From NCBI RefSeq assembly GCF_039982735.1, contig NZ_JBDWXV010000011.1, forward strand, positions 186,001 through 250,000: a stretch of 64,000 nucleotides of DNA, read 5' to 3'. Origin of the DNA: Saccharospirillum sp039982735 (GTDB lineage: Bacteria; Pseudomonadota; Gammaproteobacteria; Pseudomonadales; Natronospirillaceae). Both the position numbers and the translations under genes were made by a program. The notes beneath the pieces were generated by a model. It saw nothing but the letters and a program-made list of their open reading frames with translations, searched no databases and was not told the DNA's origin. The stretch's first letter is position 1. Every line of letters starts with the position of its first letter. Positions 25,776-34,959 of the stretch are shown here, piece by piece.

Positions 25776-26561
25776 ATGGCTGTTGCCAAAAAGAAAACTG
25801 CCGCCAAGCGCGGCCCGAAGCCCGGTGCAAAACGCACTGCTAAAAAATCAGTAGCGCGTAAGACACCTGCCAAGAAAACCACGGCTAAAAAAGCACCTGC
25901 CAAGAAAGCAGCGGCCAAAAAGGCGCCGGGTCGTCCTCGTGCCGCAGCAAAAGTGACGGCCTCTGCAGTAAATACGGCCGTTGTGTCAGCCGCCAAGAAA
26001 CTCGATAAAGCCGAAGCTGATCTGGTGAAAGCGCAAGCTAAACTGGATGCAGCTGTAGCCAAAAAGGCCACGGCCAAAACCAAGGTTGCAACCGTTAAGT
26101 CTGCTGCGTCAAAGCGTGCGCTGGATACAGCCACAGCCCAGGAGAAGGCAGCCAAAGAAGCCGTTGCCAAACTGAAGCAGACCGTAAAATCGGCCAAATT
26201 CGATCATAAAGTTGCTGAAATTGAGGCCCAGGCTGAAGAGCTGAAAGCCAAGGTTGAACTGAAAGCGGCTGAATTCGAAATGAGTCTGGCTGCCAAGCAG
26301 GAAGAAGATCTGGCGAAAGAAATCGCCAAATTCGAATCCAAGTGGCGTCAGGCACGGGTCCGTAAGGATGCCAAGAAATTGAAGGCTTTCCGCGCCAAAG
26401 AAGAAGCCAAGAGCAAGGCAGCGGCACGCAAAATCAAGGCAAAGGTCAAGTCACTTGCCAAGAAAGAAGCGGCCAAGCAAAAGCCAGGCCCTAAAAAGCG
26501 CGGTCGTCGGCCAGGTCCTGGTCGTCCGCCAAAAGCGAAAGCCGCCGCAGCAGCAAGCTGA
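25776..26561 (+). CDS. histone H1-like, AlgP-type Lys/Ala-rich DNA-binding protein
   Basis: A 261-residue very basic protein. Residues 1-58 are tandem K-P-A-A-K-K-like repeats (AKKTTAKKAPAKKAAAKK) resembling the C-terminal tail of histone H1 and Pseudomonas AlgP/AlgR3. Residues about 70-215 form a long charged helix or coiled coil. The tail has KKRGRRPGPGRPPKAK, and PGRPRA occurs near residue 52; both resemble AT-hooks. Role inferred: nucleoid-associated protein. GAAGGAGA precedes the ATG, the upstream region is AT-rich and an intrinsic terminator follows. The repeats are N-terminal here, whereas in AlgP they are C-terminal as far as I recall. Confidence 0.82.
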   Translation: MAVAKKKTAAKRGPKPGAKRTAKKSVARKTPAKKTTAKKAPAKKAAAKKAPGRPRAAAKVTASAVNTAVVSAAKKLDKAEADLVKAQAKLDAAVAKKATAKTKVATVKSAASKRALDTATAQEKAAKEAVAKLKQTVKSAKFDHKVAEIEAQAEELKAKVELKAAEFEMSLAAKQEEDLAKEIAKFESKWRQARVRKDAKKLKAFRAKEEAKSKAAARKIKAKVKSLAKKEAAKQKPGPKKRGRRPGPGRPPKAKAAAAAS

Positions 26562-26595
26562 TTAGCGCTGCCTTTCTGACTTGAAGAAAGACCTG

Positions 26596-26621
26596 AAAAG
26601 CCACCGTAAGGTGGCTTTTTT
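26596..26621 (+). terminator. intrinsic terminator after the AlgP-like gene
   Basis: AAAAGCCACC, loop GTAA, GGTGGCTTTTTT: a six-base-pair GC-rich stem extended by A-T pairs with a T-run, 35 bases after the stop codon. Confidence 0.9.
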
Positions 26622-26678
26622 GTATTCTGACGATGCTATTCACTGTGCTAAACTCCCGGCTTTTCAGGGGTCGATCCT

Positions 26679-27395
26679 ATGACACGATTACTGGCCATCG
26701 ATACTACGGGTGATTACTGTTCACTGGCGTTGAAAGACGATGACTGTGTTTTACAGTGTCACCAGAACCTGCCAAGACAGCATGCACGTCAAGTACTGCC
26801 GTTACTCGACCAATTGTTTGCAGAGTCCGGTTGGGCGAAAACCAGCCTGGATGCCGTCGTATACGGGCGTGGCCCGGGCTCTTTTACCGGCATTCGTATT
26901 GCAGCCGGTATTGCTCAGGGCATCGCGTTGGGCGCCGATTGCGGCGTTATTCCGGTCAGTACGCTGCAGACTCTGGCCATGGAAGCCTGCGCTGCCGATC
27001 CCGATGCCCGTCAGCTCTGGGTTGCGCTCGATGCGCGTATGCGCGAGCTCTATGTTGCCCGCTATCAGGTAGAGCAAGGCTTGCCCGTGCTGCAGGGCGA
27101 AGAATCACTGCAGTCGCCCGACCAATTGCCCGAGCCACCAGCCATGGAAAACCGGTCTGCTATTCGTTTGGCGGGTAATGGCTGGCAAACAGATTATGGG
27201 TTCAGCGATGCCTGGGTAGCTTGCCTGGCGCAACAAGCGCCCGGCCTGATGTTACCCAGAGCGATCTGGGGCGCTGAACTGGCCTTGGCGTTGCTGCAAC
27301 GTGACCCCACTGTGAGTGTTGCCCCCGAGCATGCTCTGCCGGTGTATTTGCGTGACAAGGTAACCTGGGATAACAAACCCAAAGTCGGTGAGTAA
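26679..27395 (+). CDS. tsaB: tRNA threonylcarbamoyladenosine biosynthesis protein TsaB
   Basis: A 238-residue ASKHA-fold protein that partners TsaD in t6A37 modification of ANN-decoding tRNAs. Signatures are LAIDTTGDYCSLAL at the N-terminus, HARQVLPLLDQLF and the diagnostic GRGPGSFTGIRIAAGIAQGIAL (cut at about residues 66-85). Length is normal. It precedes uppP by about 70 bases on the same strand. Confidence 0.95.
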   Translation: MTRLLAIDTTGDYCSLALKDDDCVLQCHQNLPRQHARQVLPLLDQLFAESGWAKTSLDAVVYGRGPGSFTGIRIAAGIAQGIALGADCGVIPVSTLQTLAMEACAADPDARQLWVALDARMRELYVARYQVEQGLPVLQGEESLQSPDQLPEPPAMENRSAIRLAGNGWQTDYGFSDAWVACLAQQAPGLMLPRAIWGAELALALLQRDPTVSVAPEHALPVYLRDKVTWDNKPKVGE

Positions 27396-27463
27396 CCGGT
27401 TTTATTCACTATCTGACCGTCTTCGGTGCTCGAGGCGGTCTTTAACATATTAGGGATGCGTAC

Positions 27464-28273
27464 ATGCTGTCTGAGCTGCAAATCATTGTTCTGGCTCTGA
27501 TTCAGGGAATCACCGAATTTCTACCCATTTCCAGCTCAGCTCACCTGATATTGCCGTCTCAGTTACTGGGCTGGCCCGATCAGGGATTGGCTTTCGATGT
27601 TGCTGTACATGTCGGTTCCCTGCTGGCGGTGCTTTGGTATTTTCGTGCCGATGTAGGCCGCATGCTGTTGCACTGGGGCTTGCATCTGGCGCGCCGTCCA
27701 CACGATGCCAGCGAACGGACGCTGGCCTGGTGGATTATTCTGGCAACCATTCCTGCGGTGATATTTGGCTATCTGTTTCAGGATCAAATCGAGACTCACT
27801 TGCGCAGCATTCTGGTGATCGCCGTTACCACCAGTCTGTTCGGTGCAGCCTTGTGGTGGTCGGATGTTGGCGTGGCAGAAACGCGAACCCTCGGCCAGTT
27901 AAACTGGAAACATACGGTGTTGATTGGTTTGGCGCAGGCCATCGCACTGATTCCGGGAACCTCGCGCAGCGGCATTACCATGACCGCCGCTATGGCGCTC
28001 GGTTATGGCAAGAAAGACGCGGCCCGGTTCAGCTTTTTGTTGTCCATACCGTTGATCTTTGCGGCCGGCGTGTTGAAAACGATCAGTCTGATTCAGCAAC
28101 CGGATCTGGTGTACTGGAACCAGCTGTTCATTGGAACAGTGCTCTCCTTTGTCAGTGCCTATGCCTGCATTGCACTATTTCTGAAGTGGATTGAGCGAAT
28201 CGGCTTTTTTCCGTTTGTGCTATATCGATTTGTGCTGGGCGGCGTATTGTTTTTTATCTATTTTTCACTGTGA
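27464..28273 (+). CDS. uppP: undecaprenyl-diphosphatase
   Basis: A 269-residue inner-membrane phosphatase recycling undecaprenyl pyrophosphate for peptidoglycan synthesis; overexpression gives bacitracin resistance. The two diagnostic blocks are present: QGITEFLPISSSAHLIL at residues 13-29, and GTSRSGITMTAAM at about 165-177 with the conserved Ser-Arg-Ser-Gly. Seven to eight membrane segments are predicted. It lies downstream of tsaB and upstream of rsmJ, on the same strand. Confidence 0.96.
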   Translation: MLSELQIIVLALIQGITEFLPISSSAHLILPSQLLGWPDQGLAFDVAVHVGSLLAVLWYFRADVGRMLLHWGLHLARRPHDASERTLAWWIILATIPAVIFGYLFQDQIETHLRSILVIAVTTSLFGAALWWSDVGVAETRTLGQLNWKHTVLIGLAQAIALIPGTSRSGITMTAAMALGYGKKDAARFSFLLSIPLIFAAGVLKTISLIQQPDLVYWNQLFIGTVLSFVSAYACIALFLKWIERIGFFPFVLYRFVLGGVLFFIYFSL

Positions 28274-28305
28274 TTCGACACCTGCAGCGGTACAGCCAAT
28301 AACCT

Positions 28306-29097
28306 ATGACCGAACCCACGCACAGGATAGACCTATACATCGAAGCGGGTGAGTCCGGTAAGCTGGCGGTCCCGCAGACGGAACCCCAGCTTGCCGTCCT
28401 GTGCCGAAAGGTGATGACGCGGCCAACCGGACTTTATTTGACCGTTGTTGAGGGTGCACTGGGCCTGGCCAGCGGTGAAGCACCAAAGCAGCATCCTGTC
28501 AGTGTCGATTTTGTCAGCGGCGCAGCGCGTCATCGACAACAGTACGGAGGGGGGCGGTCTCAGGCCATCGCCCGGGCTGTCGGGTTGCATCAGCGCAAAG
28601 ACCTGTTGGTTCTGGATGCCACGGCGGGCCTTGGTCGGGATGCCTTTGTTCTCGCCAGCCTGGGCGCGACCGTTATTATGCTGGAGCGACACCCCGTCGT
28701 ACGGTTGTTATTGAGTGACGGTCTGGAACGGGCTCGCAGTAGCGGTGACCCCGTGTTTGAACGAATGAGCCTGCTCTCAGGCACGCTGGATGGCCATACG
28801 AGCAGAGTATCCCCCGATGTCGTGTATCTGGACCCTATGTTTCCCGAGCGCCGCAGCAAAGCGGCGGTAAAAAAAGACATGGCGCTGTTTCATTCACTGG
28901 TGGGTGCCGATGAAGATGCGGATGCCTTGCTGGCACCCGCTTTGGCCTGTGCACAGCGTCGGGTGGTGGTAAAACGCCCGCGGATTGCGCCTCCCCTGGC
29001 CGGAAATGCGCCCGGAATGGTGCTCGCCGGTAAAAGCAGCCGCTTCGATATCTATCCGCTCAAGTCCATTACGCAAGGCCACGACCCGGCGACTTAA
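28306..29097 (+). CDS. rsmJ: 16S rRNA (guanine1516-N2)-methyltransferase
   Basis: A 263-residue methyltransferase of the RsmJ (YhiQ) family acting on G1516 of 16S rRNA. Diagnostic segments are VDFVSGAARHRQQYGGGRSQ (about residues 68-87), the SAM motif DATAGLGRDAFVLASLG (about 105-121) and YLDPMFPER (about 178-186). The 3' end overlaps the convergent plsB stop by four bases. Confidence 0.93.
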   Translation: MTEPTHRIDLYIEAGESGKLAVPQTEPQLAVLCRKVMTRPTGLYLTVVEGALGLASGEAPKQHPVSVDFVSGAARHRQQYGGGRSQAIARAVGLHQRKDLLVLDATAGLGRDAFVLASLGATVIMLERHPVVRLLLSDGLERARSSGDPVFERMSLLSGTLDGHTSRVSPDVVYLDPMFPERRSKAAVKKDMALFHSLVGADEDADALLAPALACAQRRVVVKRPRIAPPLAGNAPGMVLAGKSSRFDIYPLKSITQGHDPAT

Positions 29098-31562
29098 TTG
29101 CTGCGTTCCTCGTCGCCTTCGCGCAGCCCGGTGACCTGCATGATTGAGTACAACACCTGAGCAGGCACCACGCTGTCAGAGGCCAGTACAATGTTCAGGA
29201 TGCGGTCATCGAATTCCAGACAATGCTGATCATTGACCGTGATTGCCTGGCGGGCTTTCAGGGTCTGCAGGAAATTCTTGAACAGGGCCTTGTCAAAAAA
29301 CTCAGGGGCATTCAAGCCATTGAGCACTGACAGACGCTGTGCCATCTGTTGCGATTGATTTTCCACTTCGGTGCTGGTTGCCTCGCCCGAACCGGCGCGA
29401 ATCAGTACGGCCAACGTCAGCAGGTAACGTTCCAGTGTCGGCACCATAATGGCTGCCAGCAGTTCGAGTTTCAGCCGGCTGGCGGTGCCCATCAGAGAGG
29501 CAAACCAGCGATCTTCCTGGCAATGTATCAGGCCGGCCTGGTGAAAGAAGTCGATCCAGACTGGCACCTGATGCTGGGCTTCCTCGGCGCTGGGAGCGAG
29601 AAAGAGTTCGCTTTGCAAATAGGGGTAAATCAGGCCGACTCGCTCTCTGAGCTTGTCGAGGCTGATGCCCTGGCCCTGCCCGAGCAACGCAGCGACCAGT
29701 GCCGGAATGGCGTAGAGGTGCTGGACGTTGTTGCGATAATAGGACATCAGTACCGCGTTCTGACTGTCCAGGCCAAAAAGGTCTCCCAGCTTCTGGGGGA
29801 TACGCCGCAACATGCCCATTTGCTCGGTATAGTCGACCCACTGTTTGGCATCGCCTTCCGGCAAGGTGATGTGGGTATCGTAAGGCAGGTGTTGTTGCAG
29901 TTCCGTTAACAACGTTAATTGTTGCTGTAACAATTCTCCATCCATGGCTTGTCGGGGTGTGGCCAGCAGTGTCAGGGCAACCAGGTTGATCGGGTTCAGT
30001 GCGGCGGCTGAATTGATGCGGGTGACCACGGTGCGTGACAGTTCGTCGACAAAAGGTACCATCCAGCTGGGTCGGTCGTCTGGTCCATAGCTGTGTTGAT
30101 CCCAGCCGGGCTGAAGCGTAGACAGCAGGGTGTTTAAGTGCAGTGGTTCACCGATGTTCAGGAAAACCTGTCCGTAATTTTTCAGACGACGCACTGATTT
30201 GACCAGATCGAACAGGTTCTCTTTTTTCTTTTCCTGACCCTGCAATTCGCCGAGATAGGAGCGCGATTCAAACACTTTTTCGTAGCCAATGTATATCGGA
30301 ATAAAAACGATGGGTCTGTTGTGATCCCGCAGATGGCTGCGTACTGTCATTGCCAGAGTTCCCGTCGCCGGAGTACGCATCCGGCCGGTGCGTGAACGGC
30401 CACCTTCCACAAAATACTCTACTGGATAGCCCCGGGAGAACACCGAGTGCATGTATTCGTTGAAAACGGCCGTATAGAGCTTGTCACCTCCGAATTTACG
30501 ACGAATAAAGAAGGCCCCGCCACGACGCAGCAAAGCGCCAACAACCGGCATGTTCAGGTTTTCGCCGGCCGCGATGTGAGGCACGTTCAAGCCCTGATAA
30601 TAGAGGGTATAACTCAACAACAGATAGTCGAGATGGCTTCGGTGGCAGGGCACGTAAACAATCTCATGGTCTTCAGCCAGTTTCTTTACCGGTTCAAGGC
30701 CATTGACCTGTACGCCGTTGAAAATTTTATTCCACAGCCAGGTGAGAATGACATCGAGAAAACGGATAACGTTGTAGGAGACATCAGCCGCGATGGTATT
30801 GGCGTGCTTCTGAGCCAGACGTTCGGCTTTTTCACGGCTGATGCCCTTGGCTGCAGCATGGTTTTCAATCGCTTTGCGAACCGGCGCTGTATGCAGCAGA
30901 TGGCTAACCAGTACGCGCTTGTGAGACAGGTCTGGCCCGATGACCGCAGTGCGGACGCGGCGAAAATGCACGCGTAACACCCTGGCGACCTTGCGGCTGG
31001 CAATATCGGTATCCGGTTCGTCGTTAACCAGTTGTCTTAATGACACCGGTTCATTAATTTCAAAATAGGTGTTGCGGCCATTAATCAGCACCGTAAACAA
31101 CTTTTTAAGGCGGCCGGCCAGATTCCAGTTCGAGCTAAACAGCACCTTGAGCAAGTTATTGCTTTTGCGTGCGCCGCGGCCCCAGAACAGGGCAACCGGC
31201 ACCAGCAGAATATCTTCGTCGGGGTTTTCAGTCAGGTAATTCAGCATGGGCTGAATGAGCGGTGCGACACCGCTGCGATGACGCCTCAGTACAGAGCGCC
31301 GCGCATGAATGCTGATTAATGGTCGGCTGCCTTCAAGGCCCGGTAGTTTTAGGCGTCGCGACAGATCGGGTAACCCCAGCTTGCGGCACTGATGGTCAAG
31401 CACCATGGCATCGGCAGTGGACTGTTGTTCCAGCACATAAACCACCGGCGTGGCCTGGGTGAGGGCATTCAAGTCCACCCTGGCGGGTTTGTTGTCGGTT
31501 CTGACCCATAAAAACAAGACGCTTTGAACACAGCGACTGATCATATCGAGCAACGAACGCAT
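29094..31562 (-). CDS. plsB: glycerol-3-phosphate 1-O-acyltransferase
   Basis: An 822-residue membrane-associated enzyme adding the first acyl chain to glycerol-3-phosphate. The acyltransferase motif I is HRSHLDYLLL near residue 304, followed by GGAFFIRRKF, the VEGGRSRTGRM block and PIYIGYEKVFE, in the order of PlsB. Length matches E. coli PlsB (about 807). The N-terminus starts MRSLLDMISRCVQSV. It is alone on its strand between rsmJ and slyX. Confidence 0.96.
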   Translation of the reverse strand: MRSLLDMISRCVQSVLFLWVRTDNKPARVDLNALTQATPVVYVLEQQSTADAMVLDHQCRKLGLPDLSRRLKLPGLEGSRPLISIHARRSVLRRHRSGVAPLIQPMLNYLTENPDEDILLVPVALFWGRGARKSNNLLKVLFSSNWNLAGRLKKLFTVLINGRNTYFEINEPVSLRQLVNDEPDTDIASRKVARVLRVHFRRVRTAVIGPDLSHKRVLVSHLLHTAPVRKAIENHAAAKGISREKAERLAQKHANTIAADVSYNVIRFLDVILTWLWNKIFNGVQVNGLEPVKKLAEDHEIVYVPCHRSHLDYLLLSYTLYYQGLNVPHIAAGENLNMPVVGALLRRGGAFFIRRKFGGDKLYTAVFNEYMHSVFSRGYPVEYFVEGGRSRTGRMRTPATGTLAMTVRSHLRDHNRPIVFIPIYIGYEKVFESRSYLGELQGQEKKKENLFDLVKSVRRLKNYGQVFLNIGEPLHLNTLLSTLQPGWDQHSYGPDDRPSWMVPFVDELSRTVVTRINSAAALNPINLVALTLLATPRQAMDGELLQQQLTLLTELQQHLPYDTHITLPEGDAKQWVDYTEQMGMLRRIPQKLGDLFGLDSQNAVLMSYYRNNVQHLYAIPALVAALLGQGQGISLDKLRERVGLIYPYLQSELFLAPSAEEAQHQVPVWIDFFHQAGLIHCQEDRWFASLMGTASRLKLELLAAIMVPTLERYLLTLAVLIRAGSGEATSTEVENQSQQMAQRLSVLNGLNAPEFFDKALFKNFLQTLKARQAITVNDQHCLEFDDRILNIVLASDSVVPAQVLYSIMQVTGLREGDEERSN

Positions 31563-31647
31563 AGAGGGGCACCTGCCTGCCAGAATGTAGTGGCGCTAGT
31601 TTACCTCAACCCAGGCAAAAACGCAGAACCGCCCGGTTAACCGGCAC

Positions 31648-31854
31648 TCAGTAATGTGGTGGTGGCTGGTCGACAATACCGGGTGACAGGCCGTCTTTGA
31701 GATCGTGATGTTCCGCTGCCAGGCGTTGCAGGGCGAGCTCGAGGCGGGACAGTCGTTGTTGCTGATCGGCGATGACCTGGTTCAACTGGTCGATAGTGTC
31801 GTCCTGGTGAGTTAAACGTATTTCCAGGTCTGTCAGGCGGTCTTGCTGGTTCAT
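31648..31854 (-). CDS. slyX: SlyX family protein
   Basis: A 68-residue protein that is almost entirely a coiled coil (LEIRLTHQDDTIDQLNQVIA, QQQRLSRLELALQRLAAE) and ends in the family-typical PPPHY. I chose the ATG at 31854 (MNQQDRLTDLE); the frame runs 25 codons further upstream without family similarity. The function of SlyX is unknown despite its historical link to lysis by phiX174. Confidence 0.88.
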   Translation of the reverse strand: MNQQDRLTDLEIRLTHQDDTIDQLNQVIADQQQRLSRLELALQRLAAEHHDLKDGLSPGIVDQPPPHY

Positions 31855-32127
31855 AATCGTGGTCCGGGGCTGGTTTTTGGCGTGATTTTTGGCATTATGA
31901 CGGGCTTTGCGGTGACAGATCACGGGCATTTTTGTCCCCGGGGTATCGAGCAGGAAGCTCAGTCACGGTGGTTTTGCAGTGGAATCTGCCTGGGTAGCCA
32001 TTGCCATCCGTTTGGTGCCAGGTGTTGATAGAAGTAATCTACTTACAGCAACAGTCTACTTATAATAACAGCGTATCCAGGGATTGAGCGTAAAAATGAC
32101 AACAATTCGAACAGTTGAGTGGTAATT

Positions 32128-32589
32128 ATGAACGCAAGAATATTTTTGATTCGTGCCGGCGTGGCGCTGCTGGTAGCCCTTCCGGCACCGGTGATTCTGG
32201 CCGCCGCCCTGGTTCTGTCTGGTGTCGGTGGCGAAATGACTCTGGCCGAACTGACCAACAGCCAGGTCAGTGGGGCAGAATGGTCGGCGTTTGCAGCGGT
32301 GTTGATTGTGGTGTGTGTGCTGGCCGTTCTGGCGCAATATATGGCTCAGCCGCTGTTGGGACAAGCCGAAAAAGATGATCGCGAAGAAGGCATCGTCAAG
32401 TGGTTTAATGTCAGCAAGGGGTTTGGGTTTATTACCCGGGATAACCAGGAAGATGTCTTTGTGCATTTCAGGTCCATTCGCGGACGCGGCCACCGTTCAC
32501 TGCAAGAAGGCCAGCGCGTGAAATTTGGCGTGGTCGAGAGTACAAAAGGTTTGCAGGCTGAAGATGTCACTGTGGTTCGGCAACGATAA
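32128..32589 (+). CDS. membrane-anchored cold-shock-domain protein
   Basis: A 153-residue protein with two hydrophobic segments (about residues 5-30 and 50-70) followed by a full cold-shock domain (about 83-150). The domain has KWFNVSKGFGFIT (RNP1) and EDVFVHFRSI (RNP2). Cold-shock domains bind single-stranded nucleic acid, so this looks like a nucleic-acid-binding domain tethered to the inner membrane. ATG 32128 was chosen over a GTG nine bases upstream. A bidirectional terminator follows. Confidence 0.85.
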   Translation: MNARIFLIRAGVALLVALPAPVILAAALVLSGVGGEMTLAELTNSQVSGAEWSAFAAVLIVVCVLAVLAQYMAQPLLGQAEKDDREEGIVKWFNVSKGFGFITRDNQEDVFVHFRSIRGRGHRSLQEGQRVKFGVVESTKGLQAEDVTVVRQR

Positions 32590-32602
32590 ATCGCGGCATT
32601 CA

Positions 32603-32641
32603 GGCACAAAAAAGGCGGGTTTAACCCGCCTTTTTTGTGCC
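32603..32641. terminator. bidirectional intrinsic terminator
   Basis: A near-perfect palindrome: GGCACAAAAAAGGCGGGTT, then its complement AACCCGCCTTTTTTGTGCC. It provides a GC-rich stem and a T-run on both strands, serving the cold-shock gene (+) and the convergent hypothetical gene (-) that ends at 32646. Confidence 0.92.
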
Positions 32642-32645
32642 TGTT

Positions 32646-33044
32646 TTATACCTGGCCGGTTTTCCAGTTGATGGCGGTTTCTGTGCCATCCGGCATGATT
32701 TGCACCCAGGCATCGGGATCGTCAGATTCAGTCCAGCCGCCGGCGGCAATGCGGGTTTCCTGATTGAACTGTTCACTGGCGGCGCGGGCACAGGCCGCGT
32801 CGTCAGACCAGGGAAGGTCACTGCTGTTCAACCACAGGCTGGTGAACCGACCAACCACCCGTTCGAGCACCAGAATAGAAAATGACTGGCCGTGCCAGTA
32901 GCCCGTCATCGCTACGGCATTTTTGGGCATTCCCGGCTGGCGTTTGGCAGGTTCCACCTCGTCCAGTTGTTCTGCAAGCCAGCTTTTCAGAGCGTCGGTG
33001 GAAGTGCTGGCAATGTATATTTCAATGTCGGTCGCTTCGGTCAT
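32646..33044 (-). CDS. hypothetical protein
   Basis: A 132-residue soluble protein with an alternating beta/alpha pattern: DIEIYIASTSTDALKSWLAEQL at the start, SFSILVLERVVGRFTSLWLN in the middle, and ESDDPDAWVQIMPDGTETAINW at the end. I recognise no domain. The start overlaps the end of the upstream membrane-protein gene by 23 bases, so both probably form one transcript. Confidence 0.68.
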   Translation of the reverse strand: MTEATDIEIYIASTSTDALKSWLAEQLDEVEPAKRQPGMPKNAVAMTGYWHGQSFSILVLERVVGRFTSLWLNSSDLPWSDDAACARAASEQFNQETRIAAGGWTESDDPDAWVQIMPDGTETAINWKTGQV

Positions 33045-33327
33045 GCGAAGGCTCCAGTAAGAACAGCAGTATGGGCAACAGGCTGATGGCCAGATACCCC
33101 ATCAGCGCGAAAAAGGAACCCAGCCCCATTAGCAACAGGCCCAGCAACGTTGTCAGTTCCTGCTGCAGAGTGGGCGTGAGCATGGCGTCCGCCAGCAATA
33201 TCACCATAAGGCCAGCACAAAACACAAAGCCACCCGTGGTAAAGCGTTTCAACGCGACCTCAGGCTCGGGCGTTCGGGCTTTCAGCCAATGATACCATCG
33301 GGTTCGCCGGGAAGGTGGAGCTGTCAT
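33022..33327 (-). CDS. small membrane protein
   Basis: A 101-residue protein with two or three membrane segments (about residues 30-48, 55-75 and 77-93). I chose the ATG at 33327 (MTAPPSRRTRWYHWL); the frame extends upstream to 33378 without support. Function unknown. It is divergent from dapE, with about 100 bases between starts, and overlaps the next gene. Confidence 0.6.
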   Translation of the reverse strand: MTAPPSRRTRWYHWLKARTPEPEVALKRFTTGGFVFCAGLMVILLADAMLTPTLQQELTTLLGLLLMGLGSFFALMGYLAISLLPILLFLLEPSHDRSDRH

Positions 33328-33425
33328 TGCTGAGTGCGGTACTCCAGGGTTGAACGGGCCGGTTAACGCCCGGGTCATTTACCCGTATCATACGCGCCAT
33401 CATTCTATTCGTAAAAAGGTCGTCT

Positions 33426-34571
33426 ATGTCCTCTGCAACGCTGACTCTGGCAAAAGAACTGATTTCAAGTGCCTCGGTAACCCCCGACGACAAGGGGTGT
33501 CAGACTTTAATGGCCGAGCGACTGGCGGCCGTTGGGTTCACGAACGAGTCAATGCGGTTCGAAGACGTCGATAACCTGTGGTCGGTTCATGGTGATGGCC
33601 AGCCGTTGCTGGTGTTTGCAGGCCACACCGATGTTGTACCGACCGGCGAGGCCTCTAAATGGACATTTCCGCCGTTTGAACCGACGGAACATGAGGGCAT
33701 GCTGTACGGTCGTGGTGCAGCCGACATGAAAGGCAGTCTGGCTGCTATGGTCGTTGCCGCCGAGCGGTTTGCGGTACGTCACCCGGCGCATCAGGGGCGG
33801 CTGGCGTTTCTGATCACCTCGGATGAAGAGGGCGATGCCTATAACGGCACCGTCCGGGTTGTTGAAACCCTGACTGAACGGGGAGAGCAGATTGACTGGG
33901 CGGTGGTTGGTGAGCCATCCAGTACGGCTGTAGTGGGCGATACCATCAAAAACGGCCGGCGTGGCTCCATGCTCGGGTATTTGACGGTAAAGGGTGTTCA
34001 GGGGCATGTGGCTTACCCGCACCTGGCCAAGAACCCGGTGCATTTGGTGGCACCAGCGATTGCCGCGCTGAGCACCGAAGTTTGGGACCAGGGCAATGAC
34101 TATTTCCCGGCGACCAGCTTTCAGATTTCCAACATCAAATCCGGCACCGGTGCCACCAACGTTATTCCGGGTGATGCCGAGATCATGTTCAGTTTCCGGT
34201 TCAGTACTGAAGTCACGGTCGAGCAATTGCAGCAACGTACCCGGGCACTGCTCGATCAGCAGGGGTTCGACTATGATTTGCGGTTTGAAGTAAAAGGGCA
34301 TCCGTTTCTCACCGACCGCGGTGCTTTGGTTCAAGCCGCAACCGCTGCCGTTGAACAGGTGCAGGGGTTTGCCACCGAGTTATCGACTGCCGGTGGCACG
34401 TCCGACGGGCGCTTTATTGCCCCGACCGGCGCCCAGGTTGTGGAGCTTGGCCCGGTCAACGCGACCATCCATAAGGTGAACGAGTGCGTATCCATTGCCG
34501 ATCTGGATACCCTGACCGACTTGTATCTGGCGATTATGGAGAATTTGCTGACGGACCCGGCTGCGTCGTAG
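33426..34571 (+). CDS. dapE: succinyl-diaminopimelate desuccinylase
   Basis: A 381-residue M20-family metalloenzyme of lysine/diaminopimelate synthesis. Metal and catalytic motifs are FAGHTDVVPTG (His near residue 69), YGRGAADMKGSLA (bridging Asp near 102) and ITSDEEGDA (Glu pair near 137). The C-terminus GPVNATIHKVNECV carries the last metal His. Length equals the family norm. The end overlaps a convergent gene by 38 bases. Confidence 0.97.
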   Translation: MSSATLTLAKELISSASVTPDDKGCQTLMAERLAAVGFTNESMRFEDVDNLWSVHGDGQPLLVFAGHTDVVPTGEASKWTFPPFEPTEHEGMLYGRGAADMKGSLAAMVVAAERFAVRHPAHQGRLAFLITSDEEGDAYNGTVRVVETLTERGEQIDWAVVGEPSSTAVVGDTIKNGRRGSMLGYLTVKGVQGHVAYPHLAKNPVHLVAPAIAALSTEVWDQGNDYFPATSFQISNIKSGTGATNVIPGDAEIMFSFRFSTEVTVEQLQQRTRALLDQQGFDYDLRFEVKGHPFLTDRGALVQAATAAVEQVQGFATELSTAGGTSDGRFIAPTGAQVVELGPVNATIHKVNECVSIADLDTLTDLYLAIMENLLTDPAAS

Positions 34572-34959
34572 CAGCAGGGTCCTGCAGACCTTTAAGCTGC
34601 AGTTGCAGTGCCTGGCCACTGATCTGTACCTCGTACAGGCTGAAGCCCAATGAAGCCACCAGTAATACCAGTGAGGCCGCAAACAGCACGGTGCCGGGGC
34701 CAGGTAGCTGCAAAAACAGCAGCAGCATCGACAGTACACAAAAGATGAACGCAATGATGCCCAGTACCTGCATGCGCCGAATGGCGATGATCCGGACTTT
34801 CAGATGCAGGATTTGTTCGCGCAAATCCCGGTCCGGGTGTTCCGCATTTTGCTTGTAGAGGGATCGAATAAGCTGGGCAATGACCAGAAAACGATTAGTG
34901 TAAGCCAGTAACAACAGGGAAATGGCCGGAAACAGTAAAGCCGGTGTGGTCAGATTCAT
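34534..34959 (-). CDS. DUF2721 membrane protein
   Basis: A 141-residue protein with an N-terminal hydrophobic segment LTTPALLFPAISLLLLAYT followed by NRFLVIAQLIRSLY, which is the DUF2721 pattern, then two further membrane segments at about residues 68-105. I chose the ATG at 34959 because the family starts close to this sequence and GGAG lies 12 bases upstream; ATG 34986 is possible. Function unknown. It overlaps the dapE end tail to tail. Confidence 0.78.
   Translation of the reverse strand: MNLTTPALLFPAISLLLLAYTNRFLVIAQLIRSLYKQNAEHPDRDLREQILHLKVRIIAIRRMQVLGIIAFIFCVLSMLLLFLQLPGPGTVLFAASLVLLVASLGFSLYEVQISGQALQLQLKGLQDPAATTQPGPSANSP

Noticed and set aside
25706..26197. 163-codon Ala-rich hydrophobic frame antisense to the H1-like gene
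   Set aside because: It is simply the complement of Lys/Ala codon repeats, which reads as Ala/Phe/Leu.
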